The translations under genes were made by a program, and so were the position numbers. This document shows positions 54,361 through 63,522 of a DNA stretch of 64,000 nucleotides, in pieces. This DNA is from Halocatena marina (lineage in GTDB: Archaea > Halobacteriota > Halobacteria > Halobacteriales > Haloarculaceae): assembly GCF_023276375.1 (NCBI RefSeq), contig NZ_JALLPK010000001.1:3657391-3721390 (forward strand), read 5' to 3'. The number at the start of each line of letters is the position of its first letter. Position 1 is the first letter of the stretch. The notes under the pieces were generated by a model. The model had not been told where the DNA came from, ran no database searches, and saw nothing but the letters and a program-made list of their open reading frames with translations.

Positions 54361-55446
54361 TCATTCGAACGTGGCGTCGAACGCTCGTGCGCCCATCGGT
54401 TCGAACGTTCCGGCAGCGACGTTCTCATCGACGTGTGCGGTCGTGCTCGTTCCGACAAGCGAGGTGGTGACGCCGGGTGCGCTCCGTGCGAAGTTGATGG
54501 CTCGCTGAGCGCTGGTGTCACCACTCAGTTTCGCGGCGATTGCCTCGGGAATTTCTCTTGCGAGTTCTCCTTGTCCGATGCTGGCGCTCGTGAAAACGTT
54601 CAGCCCGGAATCGTGAGCGAATTCGAGTGCGCTTTTCATTCCCTCGCTCGACTCGTGTGCATCGACGGTGAACGCGTCCGCCATGTGGACGTTGAACGGG
54701 AGTTGTATCGCGCGAAAGTGTGTCGCATTCGTTCCGGCCGTATCGGAGGCCGCACGAGCGCGCTCGATGATCTCTGAAAGCGAGAGGTAGCTGTCGTGGT
54801 CCGGTGAGACACGAAAGCACTCCCACGTCGCAAGGCCGTAATGGCGGATGTCACCCGCCATGGCGCGCTCTTCGAGTCGAGCGAACGTCGCCTCCAGTTC
54901 GTCGTACACCTCTTCTCGAGACGTGGTTTGAAGCTGCGTTTCGGGGTTGTGGACGTAGTAGAGATCAAGCACGTCGAGTCCGAGGTTTGCGAGCGAACGG
55001 TCGAGTTGATCGTCGATGAAGTCTGGGTCGATGCTGTGGATCCCGCGAGCGAGCCGATCGGGTTCGATAATACCAGAATCGACGTACTCCGCTTCGATGT
55101 ACGCTCTGGGATCATCCGGCCGCTCGGTATCGAACGGGACAAATCCACCTTTCGTTGCGACGAAGACGCTCTCCCGATCGGCGTCTGCGTCTCGGATCGC
55201 TTGCCCGACGACGCGCTCGCTGCGCTGGTGGCGATAGTTGATCGCCGTGTCGACGACGTTGATCCCGTGATCGAGTGCCCGGATGATTGCGGCGTGGTAT
55301 TGCTCATCGACCGCGTCGGTCGGATCACCGAGATACGTGCCAAGACCGATGCTCGAGATGATACAGTCAGAATATCGGCGAAAATAGGTTCGAGCGAACG
55401 AGGGAAACGAATCTCGGTAGGCCCACGTTGCGGATTTGGTTGCCAT
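54361..55446 (-). CDS. Aldo/keto reductase
   Basis: 361 aa. All four catalytic residues of the family are recognisable: Asp in NVVDTAINYRH, Tyr in the same stretch, Lys in VATKGGF and His in YYVHNPE. NADPH-dependent; substrate unknown. Intact, unlike the AKR remnant at 35948. 142 bases separate it from the MFS gene. Confidence 0.9.
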   Translation of the reverse strand: MATKSATWAYRDSFPSFARTYFRRYSDCIISSIGLGTYLGDPTDAVDEQYHAAIIRALDHGINVVDTAINYRHQRSERVVGQAIRDADADRESVFVATKGGFVPFDTERPDDPRAYIEAEYVDSGIIEPDRLARGIHSIDPDFIDDQLDRSLANLGLDVLDLYYVHNPETQLQTTSREEVYDELEATFARLEERAMAGDIRHYGLATWECFRVSPDHDSYLSLSEIIERARAASDTAGTNATHFRAIQLPFNVHMADAFTVDAHESSEGMKSALEFAHDSGLNVFTSASIGQGELAREIPEAIAAKLSGDTSAQRAINFARSAPGVTTSLVGTSTTAHVDENVAAGTFEPMGARAFDATFE

Positions 55447-55469
55447 TATCGCGCGTTAGCACAGCAAAA

Positions 55470-56375
55470 CTAATCAGTGTCGTCCTTGTGAGTAGTCGTT
55501 CCTTGATAACGATCGATTGCCTCTCGGTAGCCCTCGCGGTAGGTTGGATAGGTGAATTCGTAGCCCAACTCCCGAATGCGTTCGTTCGAACAGCGTTTGC
55601 CCGTCAGGAGACGTCGTTTTGCCACCTGTGAGAGGTCGCTCTCAGCCAACCGCTCGTCTTTCGTCTGCTTCGGTGGGTGTTCGAGATCACAGCGGTCCGC
55701 GAGCCAATCGGCGAACTCCCATTTCGAGACTGGTTCGTCATCGACCGCAAGCAGCGTTGGTTCATTCACTGGCTCGGTGAGCGCAAACCGAATAACACCA
55801 GCCGCGTCGGTCCGATGAATCATGTTGAGATAACCTTCCGTAACTGGTCCTTCGAGATATCGTTCTAGTCTGTATCTGTCCGGGCCGTACAGGCCGGCAA
55901 ACCTGACCACAGTCCCATCGAAGCCGTATTCGCTCGGGCGTTCCCGAGCGATTCGCTCTGCTTCTGCGAGCACGCGTGTTTTCTCTGTTGTCGGTTCAAT
56001 CGATGTTTTCTCGTCCACCCAGCTGCCACCGTGATCGCCGTAGACGCCGGTGCTCGACGTATAAATCAGTGTTTCTGGACAGTGATCGCGGTTGCCGAAC
56101 TGGTCAATGACCGTTTTCAATCCTGAGACGTACACCTCACGGGCAGCTTCAGCGTCGCGTCCTCCCGAACTCGCAATGAACACGACCGCATCCACGTCCG
56201 GCACGTCGGCGAGTGATGTGCTGTCGGTCACGTCGGCCTGTACTGCGTTTGCACCCGTCGCTTCGATTGCCGTGAGACCGCTGTCGGAGCGACGAACTCC
56301 CGTCACGTCGTGGCTGTCGAGTAGCCGACACAGTTCGAGGCCGACGTACCCACAGCCCAGAATAGCGACGTTCAT
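55470..56375 (-). CDS. NAD(P)-dependent epimerase/dehydratase family protein
   Basis: 301 aa extended SDR-like protein. Rossmann motif LGCGYVGLELC is of the YeeZ/atypical SDR type (GxGYxG rather than GxxGxxG). IYTSSTGVYGDHGGSW has the active Ser/Tyr region. Substrate unknown; not necessarily a sugar epimerase. Starts one base after the DUF5791-like gene stop, so they form an operon. Confidence 0.85.
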   Translation of the reverse strand: MNVAILGCGYVGLELCRLLDSHDVTGVRRSDSGLTAIEATGANAVQADVTDSTSLADVPDVDAVVFIASSGGRDAEAAREVYVSGLKTVIDQFGNRDHCPETLIYTSSTGVYGDHGGSWVDEKTSIEPTTEKTRVLAEAERIARERPSEYGFDGTVVRFAGLYGPDRYRLERYLEGPVTEGYLNMIHRTDAAGVIRFALTEPVNEPTLLAVDDEPVSKWEFADWLADRCDLEHPPKQTKDERLAESDLSQVAKRRLLTGKRCSNERIRELGYEFTYPTYREGYREAIDRYQGTTTHKDDTD

Positions 56376-56376
56376 A

Positions 56377-56814
56377 CTACAGCATCCGCTCCTCGATCGT
56401 CTGTTGGAGTAGCACGAACTCTCCGAGCGTCATCGGAGAGCGCCCCTCGATCTTCTGTTGAATCGCGCGTGCCTCGATCTGTCCGTCGACCTCGCCTTCG
56501 AGCGTATCGACGTCGAGAACCGCGCTCGTCATTCCCAGCAAAAGTACGTCACGCGCTTCTGCCTCGACCGTCTCAGCGTCGGGTGCTCCATCGCGCAGCG
56601 CGAAGACGGCAGCCGCGTCCATCAGTGACAGCTCGTCCGCTAATGTCGAGGATTCCGACAGAATCGCCTCGGTTTGTTTCTGGTCGAGATCTGTCCGCTC
56701 TGTGACGGTCTCTGCACCGACTTCCTCGACGGTTTCCCGTAGCTCCGTTTCGTACCGCTGCTGGAGCGCTGTCGGCGTCATTGAACCAGGGTCGTCGACG
56801 ATGGTGTGGATCAT
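56377..56814 (-). CDS. DUF5791-like haloarchaeal protein
   Basis: 145 aa acidic all-alpha protein: IVDDPGSMTPTALQQRYETE at the start and LDQKQTEAILSESSTLAD later match the DUF5791 pattern as I remember it. No catalytic motif. It is immediately upstream of and likely co-transcribed with the epimerase-like gene. Function unknown. Confidence 0.75.
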   Translation of the reverse strand: MIHTIVDDPGSMTPTALQQRYETELRETVEEVGAETVTERTDLDQKQTEAILSESSTLADELSLMDAAAVFALRDGAPDAETVEAEARDVLLLGMTSAVLDVDTLEGEVDGQIEARAIQQKIEGRSPMTLGEFVLLQQTIEERML

Positions 56815-56969
56815 GGAGTGAAATACATCGTCTCGCTACAAGTGTGTTTACGCTCGCGCTCTTGGTGTCGTGATTTGTTTACTTAGTCGAGTGCTTGTTC
56901 GGCCGCTTGCTGTTCGTCGGCTGCGTCCATCTCATCTCGGTCGGTGGTGACGAGAAAGCGCCGTTCTGC

Positions 56970-57377
56970 TCATCCACTTGCCTCCTCGAACACGTCGTGT
57001 AACTCGCTGCTCACGTCCAACTCGGCCAACTCCGCATCGATGTCAACCGGATCTACGGCGTGTTCGTCGCGCTGTTGCATCCCAATCAGACAGTACAGAT
57101 ACGAGACGCGCAGGAGCCAAAGCGCACCGCCGATGGCTTCGTCTCCGTCGACAAGGTAGGAGACCCACCCCGATTCTGGGTAAATGTGATGTTTTTCAGC
57201 CTGTCCCTCCTCAATGAGGATATCTCGGATGCGCTTTGGAAAAGGAATGTCGAGCAATCGACCGTTGTGGAGATGGCCAATTTCGGTGCCATCCAGCGTG
57301 AATTCCCGAGCACTGAATCGGTGCGGTTCGACTTCGATACCAGACCAGCCACTGACGGTCGATTCGATTGCGTTCAT
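56970..57377 (-). CDS. Luciferase-domain (DUF5519-like) protein
   Basis: 135 aa single domain. RFSAREFTLDGTEIGHLHNG, LLDIPFPKRIRDILI and HHIYPESGWVSYLV are the diagnostic segments of this small family, found in bacteria and archaea. It is not related to true luciferases in fold; function unknown. The following ~75 bases contain a short tail-like frame (ending 56884) that may be decayed sequence. Confidence 0.8.
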   Translation of the reverse strand: MNAIESTVSGWSGIEVEPHRFSAREFTLDGTEIGHLHNGRLLDIPFPKRIRDILIEEGQAEKHHIYPESGWVSYLVDGDEAIGGALWLLRVSYLYCLIGMQQRDEHAVDPVDIDAELAELDVSSELHDVFEEASG

Positions 57378-57496
57378 GTGAGTCCCTCCAGTAGCCGCTG
57401 ACAGGGGGTGCCCTGATCGTCAGCGTACTTTTCTAAAGAGGGGCAGACAGAGCTTGGACGTTCGTATGAACATCTTCACCGCTCCCACAGTGTCGC

Positions 57497-58582
57497 TCAG
57501 AACGCCTGAAACGCTTGCTTGACGACACCTAAGGCTCCTTGGTCCCACGCGACGCGGTGGTCAAGGCCTGTGTTCGAACGCTCGCGTGGCTCGTAATGTT
57601 CGAGATACCACTCGTAGGTGTCGATCAGTGCCGCTGTGTTCGAGTACTCTGGTTCCCAGCCCAGCTCCCGAAGCTTATCGACCGACACGTACGAATCGTG
57701 GTGTGCAGTCTCGTATATCCACGGGTAGAGTGGCGACAGATTCAGCCGATTCAGTAGCCTGAGAACGGCTACGGTCAGTGATGACGGTGTTCCAACGACG
57801 CGCTTTCCAGATCCTGCGTGATCCAGCAGTGCCTGGAAGTCTTCTTTCATCGTTGCGTACTCCGTTGCGCCGACGTTGAACGTGTCGTTGACCGCATCGG
57901 GATCGTGCGTTGTTACGAGTTCGATCGCACGAACCAGATCGTGAACGTGCATGAGTTGGTATTTGTTGTTTCCCCATCCGACGAGCGGAATGTTTGCGCC
58001 AGTCTCGACCCAGTCGAACAGCACTTGAAAGACACCGAGACGCTGTGGTCCGATGAACGTTTTTGGACGGAGAATTGGGACACACATGCCCATCCGACGG
58101 AAGTCCTTGCACACCTTCTCGGCCTCGATTTTCGCGTTCCCGTACGGCCCGACGCCGTCGAGAGGTGACGCTTCCGTGATCGGATGCTCCTCGTGCAGCC
58201 CATAGACTGCCGTTGAGGAGATATACACAACACGCTCGATGCCGTGGTCTTTGGCTGCCCACAGTACCGATCGCGTCCCATCGATGGTGACCTCGCGGAT
58301 CGTATCGGCGTCCCAGAGCGGGAGCGCCGCCGCGGTATGAACGACCGCATCTGGGTCGAACGTGGCCATCGCCTCCCGAACAGCCTCTTCGTCCCGGACG
58401 TCACCTTTGACGTAGTCGATTCCACGAACATCGTCTTCTTCGTTGAACGGAACCCGATCGAACGCCACGACGTTCCATCCCTCGTCTCGGAAATACTCAC
58501 ACACGTGAAGTCCAAGGAAACCAGTCCCTCCTGTGACGAAAACCGTGTTCGATGACGAGTTTTCTTCTTCGTGTTCGCTCAT
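57497..58582 (-). CDS. NAD-dependent sugar epimerase/dehydratase (extended SDR)
   Basis: 361 aa. NAD-binding GGTGFLG, catalytic Ser-Tyr-Lys as SSTAVYGLHEE and YGNAKIEAEK, and an extended substrate-binding lobe. Family members epimerise or dehydrate nucleotide sugars; related 3-beta-HSD-type enzymes act on lipids. Divergent from the UbiA gene and sharing an AT-rich promoter core (58609-58619), so the two genes are likely co-regulated. In this neighbourhood a sugar-on-lipid or nucleotide-sugar substrate is a fair guess. Confidence 0.88.
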   Translation of the reverse strand: MSEHEEENSSSNTVFVTGGTGFLGLHVCEYFRDEGWNVVAFDRVPFNEEDDVRGIDYVKGDVRDEEAVREAMATFDPDAVVHTAAALPLWDADTIREVTIDGTRSVLWAAKDHGIERVVYISSTAVYGLHEEHPITEASPLDGVGPYGNAKIEAEKVCKDFRRMGMCVPILRPKTFIGPQRLGVFQVLFDWVETGANIPLVGWGNNKYQLMHVHDLVRAIELVTTHDPDAVNDTFNVGATEYATMKEDFQALLDHAGSGKRVVGTPSSLTVAVLRLLNRLNLSPLYPWIYETAHHDSYVSVDKLRELGWEPEYSNTAALIDTYEWYLEHYEPRERSNTGLDHRVAWDQGALGVVKQAFQAF

Positions 58583-58608
58583 TAGATGTACTCTTTCGGC
58601 CATTGCCC

Positions 58609-58619
58609 TTTTTTATTAT
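58609..58619. promoter_or_regulatory. Shared AT-rich core promoter of divergent epimerase and UbiA genes
   Basis: ttttttattat sits ~31-32 bases from the start codons of both divergent genes (58582 minus, 58645 plus), the position of a TATA box for leaderless or short-leader transcripts on either side. The plus-strand spacing is part of my reason for starting UbiA at 58645. Confidence 0.45.
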
Positions 58620-58644
58620 GGCCCACGTAGTCCTGAGCCATCCA

Positions 58645-59562
58645 ATGTCAGGGCAACCGTTCACATCGCGGTCGACGAACACCTTACGAGGGCTGCTTCG
58701 TGAACTCCGGCCACAGCAGTGGTACAAACAGGGTGTCCTTCTGTTGGGTATCCTTTTCTCACAAAGTCTCCTCTCCGTCACTGCGTGGGGACGCGTTATT
58801 GGCGCGATTGGTGCATTCACCGCAGTCGCCGGTGCTGTGTACATCGTCAATGACATTTGTGACCGTGAGGAGGATCGCAAACATCCCGAAAAACAACACA
58901 GGCCGATCGCCAGCGGGCAACTATCAGTTTCGGTCGCTACTGTGGCTGCGGTCGTACTGTTGTGTGGTGGACTCGCCCTGGCATTATTTATCAACGAGCT
59001 CGTCTTGGTGGTCTTGGTTGCCTATCTCGGGCAAAATATTGTCTACTCGCTATTTCTCAAAGATATCGTGCTGGTTGACGTACTCGTCGTCGGGACTGGA
59101 TTCGTCCTCCGAGCAATCGCGGGTGTCGTTGCTATTGGTGTGTATCTCAGCCCGTGGCTCATTCTCTGTACGTTCTTGCTTGCCCTCGTCCTCGCGGTTG
59201 GAAAGCGACGAAATGAACTCGAAACTGTCACGAATCCCGTTGACACCCGCGAATCACTCGGACTATACACCGACGAGGAGCTGGACCAACTGCTCGTCGT
59301 GACGATCGCAATGCTACTGATGACCTACGCGCTGTACACGTTTTTCCACTCCCAGACCCCGATGATGCTGACGCTTCCACTCGCCTTCTACGGCGTATTT
59401 CGGTACCATCACCTCGTTCATACGACAGCCGTAGCCGGTCGACCGGCGTATCTCCTCACAGACCGAGCGATGTTTGTCACCCTCATTCTGTGGTTTCTTG
59501 TCACAGTTGCTGTCATCTATCGTATCCCAACAACCCTCGCAGAGGGGTTCATGGGGGTGTGA
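58645..59562 (+). CDS. UbiA-family polyprenyl-phosphate phosphoribosyltransferase (DPPR synthase-like)
   Basis: 305 aa, about nine membrane helices. RELRPQQWYKQGVLLLG, then the first Asp-rich motif NDICDREEDRKHPEKQHRPI and the second region VVGTGFVLRAIAGV with LAVGKRRNEL match decaprenyl-phosphate phosphoribosyltransferase rather than quinone or geranylgeranylglycerol-phosphate prenyltransferases. The known reaction moves 5-phosphoribosyl from PRPP to polyprenyl phosphate. ATG 58618 is an alternative. First gene of a three-gene operon with PHP and UPF0104 proteins. Confidence 0.87.
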   Translation: MSGQPFTSRSTNTLRGLLRELRPQQWYKQGVLLLGILFSQSLLSVTAWGRVIGAIGAFTAVAGAVYIVNDICDREEDRKHPEKQHRPIASGQLSVSVATVAAVVLLCGGLALALFINELVLVVLVAYLGQNIVYSLFLKDIVLVDVLVVGTGFVLRAIAGVVAIGVYLSPWLILCTFLLALVLAVGKRRNELETVTNPVDTRESLGLYTDEELDQLLVVTIAMLLMTYALYTFFHSQTPMMLTLPLAFYGVFRYHHLVHTTAVAGRPAYLLTDRAMFVTLILWFLVTVAVIYRIPTTLAEGFMGV

Positions 59563-59616
59563 ACGTGTGCGCGAGTACGAATATGACCGGTAGCGAGATC
59601 ACGCATCTGTGTGAGT

Positions 59617-60312
59617 ATGGACGTGAATGCGGATCCGTATACGGGGGGAGAGATGGCGTACACGTATGATTTACAAGTTCACACGGACGCGTCACCGTGT
59701 TCGAACGCAGCTCCTGCTGATGTCGTCGCCGCTGCGGTTTCCCGTGATCTCGATGGGATCGCCGTCACGAATCACGATACGCTTGCAGGTGTGGCTGCTG
59801 TCCGAACAACTGCGCCCGACGAACTGACAGTGATCTCTGGAGTCGAAGTGTCGACCACACAAGGACATCTTCTCGCGCTGAACGTCGAGGAGCCACCGCC
59901 GCAGGGTGATCCACTCTCGGTCATTGAGCACGTTCACGATCTCGGCGGGGTGGCGATTCTTTCACACCCATTCGATCGGCTCCGAGAGCACTACGCCAGC
60001 AACCTCGATGCGATCGCTGCTGCCGTCGATGCGATCGAAGTCCGCAATTCCCGCTGTCTCCGAACGCGATACAACGAGCGCGCCCGGGCGTTCGCCCGTG
60101 AACACGATCTCCCAGTCACGGGTGCAAGCGACGCTCACTTTCCGATGGAGATCGGCCGCGCGTACACCACGTGTGAGAGGCCCCTTCTCGAAGCACTCCA
60201 GCGCGGCGAAACCAGCAGTGGCGGACGTGACCGATACCTTTCGGGTCACGCGGCGACGAAGCTTCACCAACTGAATGAATCGCTCGGTCTCAATTTCACT
60301 CTCAGCCGATGA
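59617..60312 (+). CDS. PHP-domain phosphoesterase
   Basis: 231 aa. PHP motifs: DLQVHTDASPCS (the first His of HxH is Gln), VTNHDTLAGV, ILSHPFD and GASDAHF. These residues bind the metal cluster. PHP proteins of this size include nucleoside-/sugar-phosphate phosphatases and RNases. In this operon it could remove the 5-phosphate from polyprenyl-phosphoribose-5-phosphate. Stop overlaps the next ATG (ATGA). GTG 59611 and ATG 59653 are alternative starts. Confidence 0.85.
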   Translation: MDVNADPYTGGEMAYTYDLQVHTDASPCSNAAPADVVAAAVSRDLDGIAVTNHDTLAGVAAVRTTAPDELTVISGVEVSTTQGHLLALNVEEPPPQGDPLSVIEHVHDLGGVAILSHPFDRLREHYASNLDAIAAAVDAIEVRNSRCLRTRYNERARAFAREHDLPVTGASDAHFPMEIGRAYTTCERPLLEALQRGETSSGGRDRYLSGHAATKLHQLNESLGLNFTLSR

Positions 60313-61313
60313 AAGGATCTACGTACGTTCGTCACTGCATAAGTCTGCTGCGCGAGCACGGGCTGTGGCTGACAGCTCTCGGTACGCTCCTCGTGTTTTT
60401 CGGACTCTTCCTGTTCGGTGATGCGAACGCCGTCGTCAAAGCACTCTCCAATGTGGACGCAGGAGCCGTCGTAGCGATGTTCTGTCTGGTGCTCGTCGGA
60501 TACGGTATCCGATTCCTGAAGTGGGCGTACTACCTGCGCGTTCTCGAAATCACGATTCCCGTTCGTCAGAGTGCGCTCGTGTTTTTCAGCGGACTGATGC
60601 TCGTCGTCACGCCTGGGAAAGTTGGAGAAGTGTGGAAAGCGTGGTTTCTCCGGGATCTCCACGACGTTCCGGTGAGTCGAACCGTGCCGGTCGTCGGTGC
60701 CGAGCGGGTCACCGATCTGCTCGCACTGAGTAGCTTTGCGTTCCTCGCTGTCCTGCTCTATCAGCGTTCAATCGTCGTGCTGATCGGGATTGTTGCGCTC
60801 CTCATCGGGGGACTCGGTGTTCTTCAGTGGCGTTCGCTCTCGCTCCGAATTCTCTCGTGGTTGCATACGATCCCCGTTCTTGGTCCCTACGCATCGGATC
60901 TGAGGGACTTCTACGAGCGCACGTACGAGCTGTTTCGTCCGCGCCCACTCGCCGTCGCAATGGTGTTGAGTCTGCTGGCGTGGGGATTAGAGGGAATCGC
61001 CCTTTGGGTTATTCTCCGTGGCTTCGATGCTCCTGCCGATCCACTGCTCGGACTCTCAGTTCTCGGACTCGGTTCGGTGGTCGGGGCAGTGAGCTTTCTT
61101 CCCGGTGGGTTGGGTGCTGCGGAGGCAAGCATGGTCGGTACCCTGCTCGCTGTCGGCTACTCTCGCACTGTCGCTGTCAGTGCGACGCTCCTCATCCGCG
61201 TCGGTACGCTGTGGTACGGCGCGATCATCGGCGCATTCGTCTTCGGACTCTATCGTCTCATGGATACGTCCTCAGAGCGACAGACATCGTTCGAACGCGA
61301 AAGCAACGACTGA
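60309..61313 (+). CDS. UPF0104/LPG-synthase-TM flippase-like membrane protein
   Basis: 334 aa with 8 or so helices. Family segments: RFLKWAYYLRVLEI, TPGKVGEVWKAWFLRD, VVGAERVTDLLAL and FLPGGLGAAEASMVG. Related domains are present in lysylphosphatidylglycerol synthases and in archaeal glycosylation proteins such as AglD, where lipid translocation or lipid-sugar handling is suspected. Translationally coupled to the PHP gene, so it is expected to act on the same lipid-linked product. Confidence 0.87.
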   Translation: MKGSTYVRHCISLLREHGLWLTALGTLLVFFGLFLFGDANAVVKALSNVDAGAVVAMFCLVLVGYGIRFLKWAYYLRVLEITIPVRQSALVFFSGLMLVVTPGKVGEVWKAWFLRDLHDVPVSRTVPVVGAERVTDLLALSSFAFLAVLLYQRSIVVLIGIVALLIGGLGVLQWRSLSLRILSWLHTIPVLGPYASDLRDFYERTYELFRPRPLAVAMVLSLLAWGLEGIALWVILRGFDAPADPLLGLSVLGLGSVVGAVSFLPGGLGAAEASMVGTLLAVGYSRTVAVSATLLIRVGTLWYGAIIGAFVFGLYRLMDTSSERQTSFERESND

Positions 61314-61380
61314 TCTCTTCATCCAGATCGCTTGGTTTCTCTGACCATCGCTTTCGGAAATATCAAAGAATTACTACTTA

Positions 61381-63279
61381 TCAGTACTTTCCAGCTGTGA
61401 GTTGGCGACCGCACTGCGATCGGTATTCGCTTTGCAACTGCATCGCTGACGCGGCTGACTTGTTCTCGTATCGGAAGCGAACGACCACCGTTTCCTGTTC
61501 TCTCGTCGTCTCGAACAAAATCCGGTCGGGAATGCGTTGCAGTTCGGTCGAATTGTTCGTAGCGACTGTGGTTTCGGTCGATGCGCTCTGCTCTGTGCGC
61601 TGCAACATGAGCCACGATTGAACTGCCTTTTGATCCATGTACACGACCGATTTGACTCGCGGGAACGATCGTTCTGAGTCCACGAGTCCGCTGGGAGCAC
61701 CGATCAGCTGAACGGTCGTCGATTCGCCGAGTTCACCATCGAGCTCGTTGTCGAGTCCAACGAACGTTTGGCGATTTAGCTCTCCTGCTGTTTCCCAGCT
61801 ATCGTACGGGTGAAAGAGGGGCGAGGTTGCGACGATCGGAACAATCAACAACAGAACAATCCCGACAAGCGCAATGTTCTGATCGAGCGGCGTACTCCAC
61901 TGTCGGGACCGATCAGAATCTTGCGTCTGGTCGCTGTTCCAGATCTCGCGGCCCGCGCTGACGAGCACGAGTGCAAGAATCGCCATCGCCGGGATCACCG
62001 AGAGATAACCGGTACGGATCGTGTACAGACCGTTCCGGAAAAACAGTGCGAGGGGAGCGAGTAGCCAGATGACGAAGAACGCGAGCGCTGGTTGGATCTC
62101 TGTGAATGCCGATGCACGGGTCGTCATCGCCCACAAGAGACCGGCACAACAGCTGCCAAGAAGAATCAAACCGACGGCGGCGTGCGCCATACTTGGATAC
62201 AGATACGAATGGCGAGGCGCTGGCTGACGATACACGAGATAGCCGAGAATCTCCCATTCAGGTGAGAAGGCGATCAACAACGCAATTGTTGTACAGCCAC
62301 CGATGAAGCCAGCGAGCAGCGGTGTACTAGTGGCACTCGATCGCTCTCGGTGAAGCGACGAAACACCACAGAGCGAGACGAGCACGATCAGCATCGCCAG
62401 TATGAGCAGCACACCCATCCAGAGTCCGCCAGCGGCGAGTCCGTTTCCGATAACGTCTGCCGGATACGCGAGCGAGATCACGTACTCTACCACAACGCGT
62501 ATTTCATCCACGAGCGTCACTGGTCCGCTCCGAATGTGGTGATAGCCACCGAGTCCTCCCAACACCGCAACGCGCACAGCGAGATACACGACCGTAACAA
62601 CACCGAACGGGATCACAGCACGAACTGCTGTTCGGAGCGCGTTGTACGGACCAGTGTCGTACTGCTGTATTGCCGTCCACACGAACAGCAGTCCGGGCAC
62701 GAGAAGAGCCGGTTCTTTTGCACCGAGCGCGAGCGCATACAGCACGAGCGCCCCCACGAGATTCGCCCTTCCATCACTCGCTGTCTTATTTTTGCTCCGA
62801 ATGTACAGTGTCAACGATCCGAGCACGAATATCGCCATAACGATGTCGTGACGACGTGGCGCTGCTGGCACGACCTCGGCCATCAGCGGATGCAATGCGA
62901 CCAAAACGGCGCTGAGCTGCCCGACGATGCTGTCATTGGTTATCTCGGTGACAACGATTGCGACGAGCACGACCACGACGCCGTGCAAGACGAGGTTGGT
63001 GAGATGGTATCCAGTTGGATCGAGTCCCCACACTGCGTAGTCGATCGCGTACGAGAGGCTAGCGATCGGCCGATAGAACAGCGCAATGTCAGTGAAATCA
63101 GCCTCGTACATCATCGGCTGGGTGAACAGCTCCACAGCGTCTCCGACGTTCAGCACCCGACTCGAAACGATCAGCTTCGTTGTGTCTGTTGCCACAAACC
63201 AGTACGTTAGTGATTCGATGTGTGCGACGATTGCCAAAAGAAAGAGAGCGAGCTGACGCGAGCGGTTCATGATTGTCAT
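61381..63279 (-). CDS. Multi-spanning GT-C-type membrane glycosyltransferase-like protein
   Basis: 632 aa with ~11-13 predicted membrane helices, mostly in residues 1-470, and a ~150-residue soluble C-terminal domain facing outside. The first large loop carries ALFYRPIASLSYAIDYAVWG and LNVGDAVELFTQP, and VALHPLMAEVVPAAPRRHDI matches the PMT/TMTC-like GT-C superfamily. Such enzymes transfer sugars from polyprenyl-phosphate donors to proteins or lipids outside the membrane. Convergent with UPF0104 (67 bases). Confidence 0.78.
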   Translation of the reverse strand: MTIMNRSRQLALFLLAIVAHIESLTYWFVATDTTKLIVSSRVLNVGDAVELFTQPMMYEADFTDIALFYRPIASLSYAIDYAVWGLDPTGYHLTNLVLHGVVVVLVAIVVTEITNDSIVGQLSAVLVALHPLMAEVVPAAPRRHDIVMAIFVLGSLTLYIRSKNKTASDGRANLVGALVLYALALGAKEPALLVPGLLFVWTAIQQYDTGPYNALRTAVRAVIPFGVVTVVYLAVRVAVLGGLGGYHHIRSGPVTLVDEIRVVVEYVISLAYPADVIGNGLAAGGLWMGVLLILAMLIVLVSLCGVSSLHRERSSATSTPLLAGFIGGCTTIALLIAFSPEWEILGYLVYRQPAPRHSYLYPSMAHAAVGLILLGSCCAGLLWAMTTRASAFTEIQPALAFFVIWLLAPLALFFRNGLYTIRTGYLSVIPAMAILALVLVSAGREIWNSDQTQDSDRSRQWSTPLDQNIALVGIVLLLIVPIVATSPLFHPYDSWETAGELNRQTFVGLDNELDGELGESTTVQLIGAPSGLVDSERSFPRVKSVVYMDQKAVQSWLMLQRTEQSASTETTVATNNSTELQRIPDRILFETTREQETVVVRFRYENKSAASAMQLQSEYRSQCGRQLTAGKY

Positions 63280-63522
63280 CCGTGATCACTGCCCCAACGG
63301 ATTAAATTCTATGTGTTGACGAGAGTACAATAGTGAGATCAGTGCGTGCTCTGCTGATACAGCTCGTATTTACTGCTCGGAGAGGGTGCTGTCACGGACA
63401 CAATCTCGCGGTTCCAAGCGATGGAGGATTTCTGCAGACATCTCTGTTGAGTGGTTGCTGACCGTATGAATGTCGTATCAGATGAATATCAGAGATGGTC
63501 GTTTTGTGTTCTCCAGAGTCGC

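Noticed and set aside
56884..56969. Short open tail after the luciferase-domain gene (ending in AAEQALD)
   Set aside because: It looks protein-like but has no start of its own and cannot be joined to the upstream gene without a frameshift; too short to assign.
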